This document shows positions 1 to 8,168 of a DNA stretch of 64,000 nt, piece by piece. Each line of letters opens with the position of its first letter. Within the stretch, counting starts at the first letter, position 1. The position numbers and the translations under genes are program-made. Under the pieces are notes generated by a model. The model searched no databases. It worked only from the letters and a program-made list of their open reading frames with translations, and had not been told where the DNA came from. This DNA is from an uncultured Acetobacteraceae bacterium (GTDB lineage Bacteria; Pseudomonadota; Alphaproteobacteria; Acetobacterales; Acetobacteraceae). The DNA lies in assembly GCA_903907955.1 (NCBI GenBank), contig CAIVPZ010000041.1, forward strand, positions 62,001 through 126,000, written 5' to 3'.

Positions 1-348
1 GACAATCCGATGTGCGGCGATCGCGTGCAGGTGTTTCTCTCCTACAGTGCGGACGGACGGATCATCGATCCGCGCTTCGATGCGCGCGGCTGCGCCATCA
101 GCATCGCCTCGGCCGACCTGATGGCCGAGGCGGTGGACGGACTCGCACCCGACGAAGCGCGCCAGGTTTTCGAAGGCTTTCAGATTATGGCGCGCACCGG
201 GGCATGCCCCGATGGCAATGCGCGGACCGAATTGCTGCGACCGCTGGCCGGCGTGCACGAATACCCGGGCCGGGTGAAATGCGCGACTCTGCCATGGCAC
301 GCGCTGATGGCGGCGCTCGCAGGCGAAAGGCAGGCAACCAGTGAATGA
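1..348 (+). CDS. sufU: SufU-type Fe-S cluster assembly scaffold (5' truncated by window)
   Basis: The reading frame is open from base 1, so the start lies upstream and only about 115 codons are visible. The first residues, DNPMCGD, are the N-terminal cluster/zinc-ligand motif of the SufU/IscU (NifU-N) fold. Two further conserved cysteines follow, in DARGCAIS and VKCATLPW, which completes the Cys/Asp/Cys/Cys set of SufU. In the SUF system this protein accepts sulfur from SufS. Its stop overlaps the GTG start of the next gene, and the gene heads a visible sufU-sufT-sufA run, so a sufBCDS operon is expected just upstream (inference). Confidence 0.9.
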   Translation, partial: DNPMCGDRVQVFLSYSADGRIIDPRFDARGCAISIASADLMAEAVDGLAPDEARQVFEGFQIMARTGACPDGNARTELLRPLAGVHEYPGRVKCATLPWHALMAALAGERQATSE

Positions 349-718
349 CGTCAACATGAGCATTCCGGAACCAACGGCCGTGGGCGCCTGGACACCGTCC
401 GGCGATACGCCGCCGCGGCCCAGCGAGGACGCGGTGATCGCCGCCTGCCAGACCGTCTACGACCCCGAAATCCCGGTGAACGTCTACGAACTCGGCCTGA
501 TCTACACGATCGAGATCGCCGACGGCGGACGTGTGCACGTGGACATGACGCTCACGGCGCCGGCCTGTCCGAGCGCGCAGGAACTGCCGGTGCAGGTCCG
601 CGAGGCGATCATGGCGGTGGAAGGCGTCACCTATTGCGACGTCGATGTCATCTGGGACCCGCCCTGGCATCCCGGCCGCATGACCGACGATGCCCGCCTG
701 GCGTTGAACATGTTCTGA
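341..718 (+). CDS. sufT: SufT / MIP18-family (DUF59) Fe-S assembly factor
   Basis: This 125-residue protein is a MIP18/DUF59-domain protein of SUF operons, thought to help mature or target Fe-S clusters to client enzymes. The core DPEIPVNVYELGLIY and the cysteine-containing TLTAPACPSAQ are diagnostic of the family. A GTG start at 341 overlaps the preceding stop; an ATG at 356 is a possible alternative. The N-terminal 30 residues are Pro/Ser-rich and weakly conserved, as is usual for SUF-linked members. Translation is probably coupled to sufU, and the gene is followed within 15 bp by sufA. Confidence 0.9.
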   Translation: MNDVNMSIPEPTAVGAWTPSGDTPPRPSEDAVIAACQTVYDPEIPVNVYELGLIYTIEIADGGRVHVDMTLTAPACPSAQELPVQVREAIMAVEGVTYCDVDVIWDPPWHPGRMTDDARLALNMF

Positions 719-732
719 GGCACGCCGAGATA

Positions 733-1113
733 ATGGAAATGTCGAGCACCACCACCGTCGCCGCCCCGCCCGCCCGCCGCAAGCTGCCGCCGCTGCTGTC
801 GCTGACCGACGCGGCGGCCGATCGTCTGCGCGCCCTCTATGCCAAGGGCGACGAAGGCATGCTGCTGCGCATCACCGTCTCCACCAAGGGCTGCTCCGGC
901 ATGTCCTACCTGATGGACTTCGTGGCCGCGCCCGGTCCCGGCGACGAGGTGATCACCGACAAGGGCGTGTCCCTGGTGGTGGACCGCAAGGCCAGCCTGT
1001 TCCTGATCGGGACAACGATGGATTATGAGGTGAAGGGACTCTCCGCCGGGTTCACCTTCAGCAATCCCAACGAGAAGGGGCGGTGCGGGTGCGGGGAGAG
1101 TTTTCATGTTTGA
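733..1113 (+). CDS. sufA: SufA/ErpA/IscA-family A-type Fe-S carrier
   Basis: This A-type carrier of 126 residues receives clusters and delivers them to apo-proteins. The three ligand cysteines are present: one in KGCSGMSY and two in the C-terminal CGCGESF. The reading frame is open further upstream, but that stretch lies inside sufT, so the ATG at 733 just after the sufT stop is the natural start; an in-frame ATG at 739 is the only close rival. It is the last gene of the visible SUF run, and a copy of repeat R1 begins 12 bp after its stop. Confidence 0.92.
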   Translation: MEMSSTTTVAAPPARRKLPPLLSLTDAAADRLRALYAKGDEGMLLRITVSTKGCSGMSYLMDFVAAPGPGDEVITDKGVSLVVDRKASLFLIGTTMDYEVKGLSAGFTFSNPNEKGRCGCGESFHV

Positions 1114-1124
1114 ATCTGCAAGGC

Positions 1125-1187
1125 AAGGCCAGGGCGCTGGCCTGGACCCGCCAATGGCCGAGAGGCCCCTGGACCCCATTCATTAAG
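1125..1187 (+). repeat. Dispersed repeat R1, copy 1
   Basis: Copy of a roughly 60-bp intergenic element that begins AAGGCCAGGGCGCTG, has a GGCCC/GGGGC-rich centre and ends near ATTAAG. It lies between sufA and the radical-SAM gene. Related copies lie at 20595, 23435, 28370, 30546, 37908, 40528 (partial) and 61724. The 5' part is itself palindromic (CCAGGGCGCTG/CCCTGG type), so a hairpin in RNA is likely. Confidence 0.8.
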
Positions 1188-1188
1188 A

Positions 1189-1232
1189 CACCTTCGCCAC
1201 GTTGACACTAGCCCGGCATACCGGCGAAGGTG
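1189..1232 (+). promoter_or_regulatory. 10-bp inverted repeat overlapping the radical-SAM RBS
   Basis: CACCTTCGCC (1189-1198) and GGCGAAGGTG (1223-1232) are perfect inverted copies separated by 24 bp. The right arm contains the GAAGG ribosome-binding site of the gene starting at 1238. In RNA the stem could mask the RBS; as DNA it could be an operator. No regulator is identified. Confidence 0.4.
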
Positions 1233-1237
1233 GCAAT

Positions 1238-2944
1238 ATGCACAGTCGCTTTCATGTCGAGATGATCAAGCCGTCGCACTACGACGACGACGGCTATGTG
1301 ATCCAGTGGTGGAAAGCCTCCATCCCGGCCAACTCGCTGGCCAGCCTCTATTCCATCGTGCTCGACGCCGCCGGGCGGCGGGTGCTCGGCAGCGACGTCG
1401 AACTGACGTTCGATGGCTGGGACGAGTGCAATACGGTGATCTCCCCCGACCGCGTGGCGCAGCGGATCGCGGCGGCGGGCGGCGGGGTGGTGTTTCTGGT
1501 CGGCGTGCAGACCAACCAGTTCCCCCGCGCCATGGACATGGCACGCGAATTCCGCGCCCGCGGGCTGGCCGTTGTCATCGGCGGCTTTCACGTCAGCGGC
1601 TGCATGGCGATGCTGGAAAAGCTGCCGGACGACCTGCAGGAAGCGCTCGATCTGGGCGTCGTGCTGTTCGCCGGCGAAGCCGAGGGCCATATCGACGTTC
1701 TGCTGCGCGATCTTTTCGCCAACCAGCCGAAGCCGCTCTATAATTTCGTTGCCGACCTGCCGGATTTGCAGGGCGCACCGCCGCCGTTTCTGCCGCCCGA
1801 GCGGCTGCAGCGCTATTCGCCGCCAATCGGCTCGTTCGACGCCGGCCGGGGTTGCCCGTTCCAGTGCAGCTTCTGCACCATCATCAACGTGCAGGGCCGC
1901 AAGTCGCGCCATCGCAACGCCGACGATGTCGAGCGGCTGCTGCGCGCGCATCTGGAACGCGGGGTGCACCGCTTCTTCATCACCGATGACGACTTTGCCA
2001 GGAACCGGCATTGGGAGGAGATTCTCGACCGGGTCATCGAACTGCGCGAGCAGCAAAAGATGGAGTTCACCTTCCTGATCCAGGTGGACGCGCTCGCCTA
2101 TCGCATCCCGAACTTCATCGACAAATGCCGCCGCGCCGGCTGCCTGCGGGTGTTCATCGGGCTGGAAACCGTCAATCCGGGCAATCTGGTGCATGCCCGC
2201 AAGAAGCAGAACAAGATCGGCGAATACCGGCGCATGCTGCAAGCCTGGCGGCAGGCGGGGATCATCACCTTCTGCGGCTATATCCTGGGATTCCCCGAGG
2301 ACACCGCCGAATCCATCGAGCACGACATCGAAATCCTCAAGCGGGAGCTTCCGGTCGATTGCCTGGAGTTCTTCGTGCTCACGCCCTTGCCGGGGTCGGA
2401 GGATCACCAGAGGCTGACCCGATCGGGCGTGCCGATGGAAACCGACATGAACAACTACGATCTTGAACATGTCTGCACCGCGCACGGCCGGATGACGGAG
2501 CAAGCCTGGCACGGCGCCTATCAGCGCGCCTGGTCGTCGTATTACAGCCTGGAGCATATCGAGACGTTGCTGCGGCGCGCGATTGCCACCGGCATTCCCG
2601 CGAAGCGGCTGATGATGAGCCTGGTGGTGTTCCGCGGCATGCCGTTGATCGAGCATGTCCACCCGTTGCAAGGCGGCTATCTGCGTCTGAAGCTCCGGAA
2701 GACGCGCCGGCCGGGATTGCCGCGCGAGAATTTTGTGCTGTTCCATGCGCGCTATCTGATTGGCACGCTTGCCAAGGGGGTGCGTTTTCTGCGCCTGTTG
2801 CGGCAGGTGAACAAAATCCGCCGCCGCGCGATGCGTGACCACGCATTGCAGCCCTACACCGATGTCGCGCTCACCCCCTTGCCCCCCGAATCCGAAGACC
2901 AGCTGGAGCTGATGCAGCACCGCCCAGCCCTGGCAGAAGCCTGA
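1238..2944 (+). CDS. B12-binding-domain radical SAM protein
   Basis: The N-terminal 180 residues look like a cobalamin-binding-type domain (VVFLVGVQTNQFPRAM and VVIGGFHVSG as Rossmann-like strands). A radical-SAM core follows, with the 4Fe-4S motif CPFQCSFC (C206, C210, C213), a FITDDDFARN segment and GLETVNP. The C-terminal 130 residues are basic and have no family I recognise. Members of this architecture carry out radical methylations or ring and chain modifications, often of lipids or cofactors; the substrate cannot be read from sequence. A frame-open TTG at 1202 exists, but ATG 1238 has a GAAGG at proper spacing and is preferred. The gene is alone on its strand, between repeat R1 and an aldo-keto reductase remnant. 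Confidence 0.85.
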   Translation: MHSRFHVEMIKPSHYDDDGYVIQWWKASIPANSLASLYSIVLDAAGRRVLGSDVELTFDGWDECNTVISPDRVAQRIAAAGGGVVFLVGVQTNQFPRAMDMAREFRARGLAVVIGGFHVSGCMAMLEKLPDDLQEALDLGVVLFAGEAEGHIDVLLRDLFANQPKPLYNFVADLPDLQGAPPPFLPPERLQRYSPPIGSFDAGRGCPFQCSFCTIINVQGRKSRHRNADDVERLLRAHLERGVHRFFITDDDFARNRHWEEILDRVIELREQQKMEFTFLIQVDALAYRIPNFIDKCRRAGCLRVFIGLETVNPGNLVHARKKQNKIGEYRRMLQAWRQAGIITFCGYILGFPEDTAESIEHDIEILKRELPVDCLEFFVLTPLPGSEDHQRLTRSGVPMETDMNNYDLEHVCTAHGRMTEQAWHGAYQRAWSSYYSLEHIETLLRRAIATGIPAKRLMMSLVVFRGMPLIEHVHPLQGGYLRLKLRKTRRPGLPRENFVLFHARYLIGTLAKGVRFLRLLRQVNKIRRRAMRDHALQPYTDVALTPLPPESEDQLELMQHRPALAEA

Positions 2945-2946
2945 AG

Positions 2947-3315
2947 ATTGGCTTCCTCGTCCTTCTGCGGGTGGAAGGGCCGCGCTTCGACAGTTCCGAC
3001 TTCCGCAGCATCCTGCCGCGCTTCACGCCCGAGGCGCTGCAGGCGAACCAGGGTCTGGTCGGCCTGCTCGGTGAGATCGGAGCGCGCAAGCAGGCGACCC
3101 CGGCTCAGGTCGCGCTGGCCTGGTTGCTGGCGCGCAAGCCATGGATCGTGCCGATCCCGGGCACCACCAAACCGACGCGCCTGGAGGAGAACATCGGCGC
3201 GGCGGCGATCGAACTGACCGCCGACGCTCTCGGCAACATCGAGACCGCCGCGGCGAAGATTACCGTGCTGGGCGCCCGCTACCCGGAGAATATTGAGCGG
3301 CTGACCGGAATCTGA
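2947..3315 (+). pseudogene. Aldo/keto reductase, C-terminal remnant
   Basis: Only the last third of an aldo/keto reductase is left: FDSSDFRSILPRF, TPAQVALAWLLA, WIVPIPGTTK and RLEENIGAAAIELT are the standard C-terminal NADPH-binding segments of AKR13/YghZ-like enzymes. The TIM-barrel start with the catalytic Asp-Tyr-Lys-His is missing. The frame starts abruptly next to the stop of the radical-SAM gene, and no good start or RBS precedes the GTG at 2971. A deletion whose right end lies near 2950 is the simplest explanation. It is probably not functional. Confidence 0.8.
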
Positions 3316-3421
3316 CCGGCCTTCCCCGCCTCGCCAGCCGCCCTGTGCAGGCGGGCGATCGTCGACCCTGGAATTGCAAGGCTTCACCAGGCGCGTCCGG
3401 CCGGCCCAGAAGCTTCCCCCC

Positions 3422-4072
3422 TCACCCGGAGAACGCCACCGTCTCGCGGATGTGCCGTCCCTGCACCACCTCGGCCGCGATGAAGGCGCCGAGATCGGCG
3501 CGGCTCACCATCGACCGGCCGGTCTTGCCAGAGGTGCTGGCGACCCAATGCCCGGCCGCCGGCCGGTCCGTCAGCCCGACCGGCTGGACCAGCGTCCACT
3601 CCAGCCCGGACGCCTTCACCAGGCGCTCCTGCCGCTCCTTGTCGGCCATCACCGCGCGCATGAACAGGCGGAACACGACCCGGAACAGCAGCGGCGCCGC
3701 GGCGCGGGTGTCGCCGATGCCGAAGGAGGTGACGCAGACGAGCCGGACCACCCCGGCCGCCTGCATCGCGGCGATGACGTTGCCGGTGCCGGCCTCGCAC
3801 ACATAGGGCGGCCCCTCGGGCGTGGCGCTCGGCACCAGCCCGGCGCGGCGCTGGGGTATGCCAAGGCTGACGACCACGGCCTCCTGGCCCGCGACCGCGC
3901 GCGCCACGTCGCCCGGGCGCATGGCGTCGCCAACCACCGTATGCAGACCGGGAAGCGATGCCAGGGCCGCCGGGTCGCGGACGAAGGCAGTCACCGCATG
4001 CCCGCCGGCCAGCAGGGCGTGCACCACCGCACGCCCGGTACCGCCCGTTGCGCCGAACACCACGATTTTCAT
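3422..4072 (-). CDS. NAD(P)-binding NmrA/SDR-like oxidoreductase
   Basis: Single-domain atypical SDR of 216 residues. The dinucleotide motif VVFGATGGTG sits right at the N-terminus, a second strand VCVTSFGIGDT follows mid-protein, and EWTLVQPVGLTD matches the substrate-side loop of NmrA/YwnB/biliverdin-reductase-B-like proteins. The frame extends 17 codons upstream, but MKIVVFG is the canonical family start. It is divergent from the glutathione peroxidase gene. Function is likely a flavin- or quinone-type reductase or a redox sensor; the substrate is unknown. Confidence 0.8.
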   Translation of the reverse strand: MKIVVFGATGGTGRAVVHALLAGGHAVTAFVRDPAALASLPGLHTVVGDAMRPGDVARAVAGQEAVVVSLGIPQRRAGLVPSATPEGPPYVCEAGTGNVIAAMQAAGVVRLVCVTSFGIGDTRAAAPLLFRVVFRLFMRAVMADKERQERLVKASGLEWTLVQPVGLTDRPAAGHWVASTSGKTGRSMVSRADLGAFIAAEVVQGRHIRETVAFSG

Positions 4073-4262
4073 GCGAACATCGACCCCGCCGGTTGCCCAG
4101 ACCAGATGGGGTGGCGATGCCATCTGGCGAGGGGCGGCGTGGGCACTGTCCGGCAGCCGCTCCCGATCACCGGGCCGCGCCTTGAGGGGCAGGGGACATG
4201 CGGTACTCTGGCATTACCGTCCGCGGCACCCACCTCGTGGAGGCAACCGAACCGGACTCGTC

Positions 4263-4757
4263 ATGGGCATCCACGACATCACCGCGCGGCGCAGCGGGGG
4301 CGACATCCAGTCCCTGGTCGCCTGGCGCGGGCAGGTGCTGCTGATCGTCAACACCGCCTCGCGCTGCGGCTTCACGCCGCAATACGCGGGCTTGCAGGCC
4401 TTGCAGGACCGCTTCGCCGGGCGCGGCTTTACCGTCCTCGCCTTTCCCTGCGACCAGTTCGGCCATCAGGAGCCGGGGGACGACGCCCAGATCCGCAACT
4501 TCTGCGAGACGACTTACCGCGCGACCTTTCCGATCTTCGCCAAGATCGAGGTGAACGGTCCCGGCCAGCATGCGCTGTTCGCCCATCTGAAGGCCCGCAA
4601 GGGCGGTCTGCTCGGCAGCGCGATCAAGTGGAACTTCACCAAGTTCCTGGTCGGGCGCGACGGCAGCGTGCTGGAGCGGTTCGCCCCGACCACCACGCCC
4701 GAGGCCATCGTGCCGCGCATCGAGGCCGCCCTGGCGGCGGCGCCCCCGGCAGGATAA
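4263..4757 (+). CDS. Glutathione peroxidase family (Cys type)
   Basis: 164-residue thioredoxin-fold peroxidase. The catalytic cysteine is in NTASRCGFTPQY, the second signature is FPCDQFGHQEPG (usual form FPCNQFGGQEPG) and the Trp-Asn pair of the catalytic triad is in WNFTKFLV. It reduces peroxides with thioredoxin or glutathione. The frame is open far upstream, but ATG 4263 starts exactly where family members start. It is transcribed toward NnrU. Confidence 0.92.
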   Translation: MGIHDITARRSGGDIQSLVAWRGQVLLIVNTASRCGFTPQYAGLQALQDRFAGRGFTVLAFPCDQFGHQEPGDDAQIRNFCETTYRATFPIFAKIEVNGPGQHALFAHLKARKGGLLGSAIKWNFTKFLVGRDGSVLERFAPTTTPEAIVPRIEAALAAAPPAG

Positions 4758-4851
4758 GGCGACGCATGCATCGCCCCTGTCGCCCGGCCGGCGGATGGTT
4801 TGCCGGCGCGATGCGGCGGCATCAGTGCCGACATGACCAGAAGGAAGACAC

Positions 4852-5424
4852 ATGCTCGTTCTGATCGTCGGGATCGCCGTCTTTCTTGGCGCCCATGGTT
4901 TCACCACCTTCCGGCTGGCGCGAACGGTGGCGATCGCCCGGCTTGGCGGGCCTGCTTACCGGGGTCTCCATTCGCTGGTTTCCCTGCTTGGTTTCGGGCT
5001 GATTGTCTGGGGCTTCTCGCTCTACCGGGCGGAGGGAGTGATCCCGGTCTGGACGCCGCCGGTCTGGGGCCGCCATCTGGCTCTCGTGCTGATGTGGTTC
5101 GCCTTCGTGGCGCTCGCCTGCGCGAACCCTGCCCCGGGCCGGATCCGGGGCTGGCTCCGCCACCCGATGCTGGCCGGGGTGACGATCTGGGCGTTTGGGC
5201 ATCTGCTGGCCAACGGCGACGCCGGCGGCATTCTGCTGTTTGGCGCCTTCCTGGCCTGGGCGGTGTATGACCGGATCGCGGTCACCCGGCGCGGTGATGC
5301 CGGCGCGCCTTCGGCCGCCTCATTCACCCGCGCGGATGCCGTCGCCCTCGGGGCGGGAACCGTTGCCTACGTGGCGATGCTGTTCCTGCATCCCGTTCTC
5401 ATCGGCGTGCCGGCGATCGGCTGA
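4852..5424 (+). CDS. NnrU family integral membrane protein
   Basis: 190 residues with five or six hydrophobic segments (about 1-20, 38-58, 75-95, 105-140 and 168-186). It carries the NnrU/isoprenoid-oxygenase-like features GAHGFTTFRLAR and RHPMLAGVTIWAFGHLLANGD, the latter containing the conserved RHP and H..N motifs. NnrU was named from denitrifiers; homologues such as 15-cis-zeta-carotene isomerase bind haem. No nitric-oxide reductase genes are nearby, so its role here is open. Confidence 0.88.
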   Translation: MLVLIVGIAVFLGAHGFTTFRLARTVAIARLGGPAYRGLHSLVSLLGFGLIVWGFSLYRAEGVIPVWTPPVWGRHLALVLMWFAFVALACANPAPGRIRGWLRHPMLAGVTIWAFGHLLANGDAGGILLFGAFLAWAVYDRIAVTRRGDAGAPSAASFTRADAVALGAGTVAYVAMLFLHPVLIGVPAIG

Positions 5425-5714
5425 CAGGGGCGCCACCTCACGTTCACACGGCCGGAAGGGGCCGGCAGCAGGCTTCCCCCTCCGTGTCGGGGCATAAAGC
5501 GGCGGCGCAACCGCGCCCGGAGCCGATGGGGTGGCGATGGGCCTTCGAGCCTTGTTGGTGGGATGGGGCATGCTCCGGGGCGGCGCTGCGGATCGGGCCG
5601 GCGCGTTTTCCCGCGAAGATGGCCGGGACAAATCCGTCCCGGTACGGTCGTTTGGCCCTTGCCGATTGCCCTTCCAGCCGGGAGAAGGCGCTTGTTCCTG
5701 TGACGGAGGCGGAG

Positions 5715-6020
5715 ATGGACGGCGACAATGATGCGTATGTGTTCGACGAGGCGACCGGAGAATGGCGCCCCGCGCACGCGGTTGCCACCTCCGCCACCAT
5801 CGATCGGGCCGCGGTTCGCGATGCCGCCGGGAATGTCCTCGCTGATGGCGACTCTGTCAGCCTCATCAAGGATCTGAAGGTCAAGGGGGCGAACCAGACG
5901 CTGAAGCAGGGCACGATCATCAGGTCGATTCGACTGACCGACAATGACCAGGAGATCGACTGCCGCTACGACGGGATCAAGGGCCTCGTCCTGCGCACCG
6001 AGTTCGTGCGCAAGCGCTGA
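5715..6020 (+). CDS. PhnA-like protein lacking the zinc ribbon
   Basis: 101 residues that match the C-terminal PhnA/YjdM domain: VRDAAGNVLADGDSVSLIKDLKVKG, IRLTDNDQEIDCRYDGIKG and a C-terminal LRTEFVRKR. Standard PhnA proteins (about 110 residues) begin with a CxxC...CxxC zinc ribbon; here the N-terminus is DNDAYVFDEATGEWRPA, with no cysteine pairs. ATG 5715 has a GGAGG 5 bp upstream and is preferred over more distal starts in GC-rich frame-open DNA. The domain's biochemical role is unknown despite the phosphonate name. Confidence 0.75.
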   Translation: MDGDNDAYVFDEATGEWRPAHAVATSATIDRAAVRDAAGNVLADGDSVSLIKDLKVKGANQTLKQGTIIRSIRLTDNDQEIDCRYDGIKGLVLRTEFVRKR

Positions 6021-6080
6021 AACACGCCCGGCGGGCGCGACAGGCGGCATGGCGCCCCGCTTGCATGCAGGCGCCTTCGC

Positions 6081-7703
6081 TCACGCATGCAGCCCGGGCG
6101 CCTCATGCCCGGTTCGCGCGACGTATTGCGTGTAGCCGCCGTCATACTGGTGGATGCCCTCCGGCGTCAGCTCCAGCACCCGGTTGGACAGCGCGGCCAG
6201 GAAATGCCGGTCGTGTGAAACGAACAGCATGGTCCCCTCGTATTGCGCCAGGGCGGTGATCAGCATCTCCTTGGTCGCCATGTCGAGGTGGTTGGTCGGT
6301 TCGTCCAGCACCAGGAAATTCGGCGGATCGAACAGCATCAGCGCCATCACCAGCCGCGCCTTCTCGCCGCCCGACAGCACCCGGCAGCGCTTGTCGATGT
6401 CATCGCCGGGGAAGCCGAAGGCGCCCGCAAGGGTCCGCAATGCGCCCTGGCCGGCATGCGGGAAGGCGGCGTCCAGCGTTTCGAACACGGTGCTTTCGCC
6501 ATCCAGCAATTCCATGGCGTGCTGGGCGAAATAGCCCATCTTGACGCTACCCCCGACGGTCACGGAGCCGGCATCCGGCTCGGTCGTGCCGGTCACCAGC
6601 TTCAGCAGCGTCGATTTCCCCGCGCCGTTCACCCCGAGCACGCAGCAGCGTTCCTGCCGTCGCACCAGCAGATCCAGCCCCTGGTAGATCACCCGGTTGC
6701 CATAGCGCTTGTGCACGCCCCGCAGTCTGGCCACGTCGTCGCCGGAGCGCGGTGCCGCGGGAAAGTCGAAGGCAACCGACTGGCGCCGCACCGGCGGCTC
6801 AACCCGTTCAATCTTGTCCAGCTTCTTCACCCGGCTTTGCACCTGGGCGGCGTGCGAGGCGCGCGCCTTGAAGCGTTCGATGAAGCTGATCTCCTTCGCC
6901 AGCATCGCCTGCTGCCGGTCGAACTGCGCCTGCTGGTGCTTCTCGTTCAGCGCCCGCTGCTGCTCGTAGAATTCATAGTCGCCGGAAAACACCGTCAGGC
7001 TGCCGCCATCGATCTCGATCACCCGGTTGATGACGCGGTTCATGAATTCGCGGTCGTGCGAGGTCATGAGCAACGCGCCATCATAGCCGGCCAGGAATTG
7101 CTCAAGCCAGATCAGGCTCTCGAGGTCGAGATGGTTGCTCGGCTCGTCCAGCAGCATGACATCGGGGCGCATCAGCAGGATGCGGCCGAGCGCCACGCGC
7201 ATCTTCCAGCCGCCGGACAGCTTGCCGACATCGCCCTCCATCATCTCCTGGCTGAAGCCGAGGCCGTCCAGCACTTCCCGGGCGCGGCCGTCCAGCGCGT
7301 AGCCGCCCAGATCCTCGAAGCGGGCCTGCACGTCGCCGAAGCGCTCGATGATGGCATCGAGCCGGTCGGCCTGGTCCGGGTCCGCCATGGCGGCTTCCAG
7401 TTCCGCCAGCTCGGCGGCCACCGCGCTGACCGGGCCGGCGCCGTCCATCACCTCGGCGACCGCGCTGCGGCCTGCCATTTCCCCGACGTCCTGGCTGAAG
7501 AAGCCGATGCTGACGCCCCGATCGACCAGGATCTGGCCCTCATCCGGTTCCTCGTGCCCGGTGATCATGCGGAAAAGCGTGGTCTTGCCGGCGCCATTGG
7601 GGCCGACCAGGCCGATCTTCTCGCCCTTCTGCAGCGCCGCCGAGGCCTCGATGAAGACCAGGCGCTTGCCGTTCTGCTTGCTGATGTTGTCCAGGCGAAT
7701 CAT
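6081..7703 (-). CDS. ABC-F family ATPase (YbiT/Uup-like)
   Basis: Soluble tandem-ATPase of 540 residues without membrane segments. The first cassette has Walker A GPNGAGKTT, signature LSGGWKMRVALGRILL and LDEPSNHLD. A charged linker follows (FIERFKARASHAAQVQSRVK). The second cassette has GVNGAGKST, LSGGEKARLVMAL and LDEPTNHLD. ABC-F proteins act on ribosomes to relieve stalled translation, or for antibiotic protection in some members. The frame stays open to 8084, but MIRLDNISK at 7703 is the family start; the extra stretch is not ABC-F and includes an inverted repeat. Confidence 0.93.
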   Translation of the reverse strand: MIRLDNISKQNGKRLVFIEASAALQKGEKIGLVGPNGAGKTTLFRMITGHEEPDEGQILVDRGVSIGFFSQDVGEMAGRSAVAEVMDGAGPVSAVAAELAELEAAMADPDQADRLDAIIERFGDVQARFEDLGGYALDGRAREVLDGLGFSQEMMEGDVGKLSGGWKMRVALGRILLMRPDVMLLDEPSNHLDLESLIWLEQFLAGYDGALLMTSHDREFMNRVINRVIEIDGGSLTVFSGDYEFYEQQRALNEKHQQAQFDRQQAMLAKEISFIERFKARASHAAQVQSRVKKLDKIERVEPPVRRQSVAFDFPAAPRSGDDVARLRGVHKRYGNRVIYQGLDLLVRRQERCCVLGVNGAGKSTLLKLVTGTTEPDAGSVTVGGSVKMGYFAQHAMELLDGESTVFETLDAAFPHAGQGALRTLAGAFGFPGDDIDKRCRVLSGGEKARLVMALMLFDPPNFLVLDEPTNHLDMATKEMLITALAQYEGTMLFVSHDRHFLAALSNRVLELTPEGIHQYDGGYTQYVARTGHEAPGLHA

Positions 7704-7798
7704 GAGTCCTCGGCGTTGGAGCGGTTGCGGCGCGCTTATACCAACTTGCCGGGGTCGTGAACCGCTCCGGGTTTGTCGGAGGCCGTTGGGTTTGAGTC

Positions 7799-7859
7799 GG
7801 TGTCCGTCCGGGAACTTTGTTGGCCTTGAAAACGTGAAGAAAGTTTCCGGACAGACACT
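7799..7859. repeat. Imperfect 20-bp inverted repeat upstream of the ABC-F gene
   Basis: GGTGTCCGTCCGGGAACTTT (7799-7818) pairs with AAAGTTTCCGGACAGACACT (7840-7859) at 18 of 20 positions, around a 21-bp spacer. It may be a small hairpin element, the ends of a decayed insertion, or a terminator. The minus-strand frame from about 8098 down to here is open, but I recognise no protein in it. Confidence 0.5.
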
Positions 7860-8168
7860 CAGGCCGCCGATGGATGGTTCCGCTGGTACCGGGTCGCGCA
7901 GGTCCGCGGTGCCGATCATCACTTCGGCGGTGATCCCGCCGGACAGGAACCGGTACAGCCGGGCCGCCAGCAGGGCGAACCCGTCGGTCCAGCGGGCGCC
8001 GGACACCGGGGCCATCTCCCGCCCGTCGATGAGCCGCCGCAAGTCGGGGGGAGCGTGGACGGCCACCGCGGGCTTCCGCCCCACGCCTATTGTGCGATAG
8101 CCTGAGGTTATTGCTGCCGGACGAAATTCTGCCTATGAAGACGGTGCTTCCGGCAGAAGGATGAGGCA

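Noticed and set aside
1202-1207. A consensus TTGACA that could be a -35 box for the radical-SAM gene.
   Set aside because: No -10 element at 16-18 bp; the nearest AT-rich hexamer is 26 bp away and overlaps the start codon.
7860-8098. An open minus-strand frame upstream of the ABC-F gene.
   Set aside because: It runs on into the ABC-F frame without a start at the junction, and I recognise no domain; GC-biased open frame is the simpler reading.
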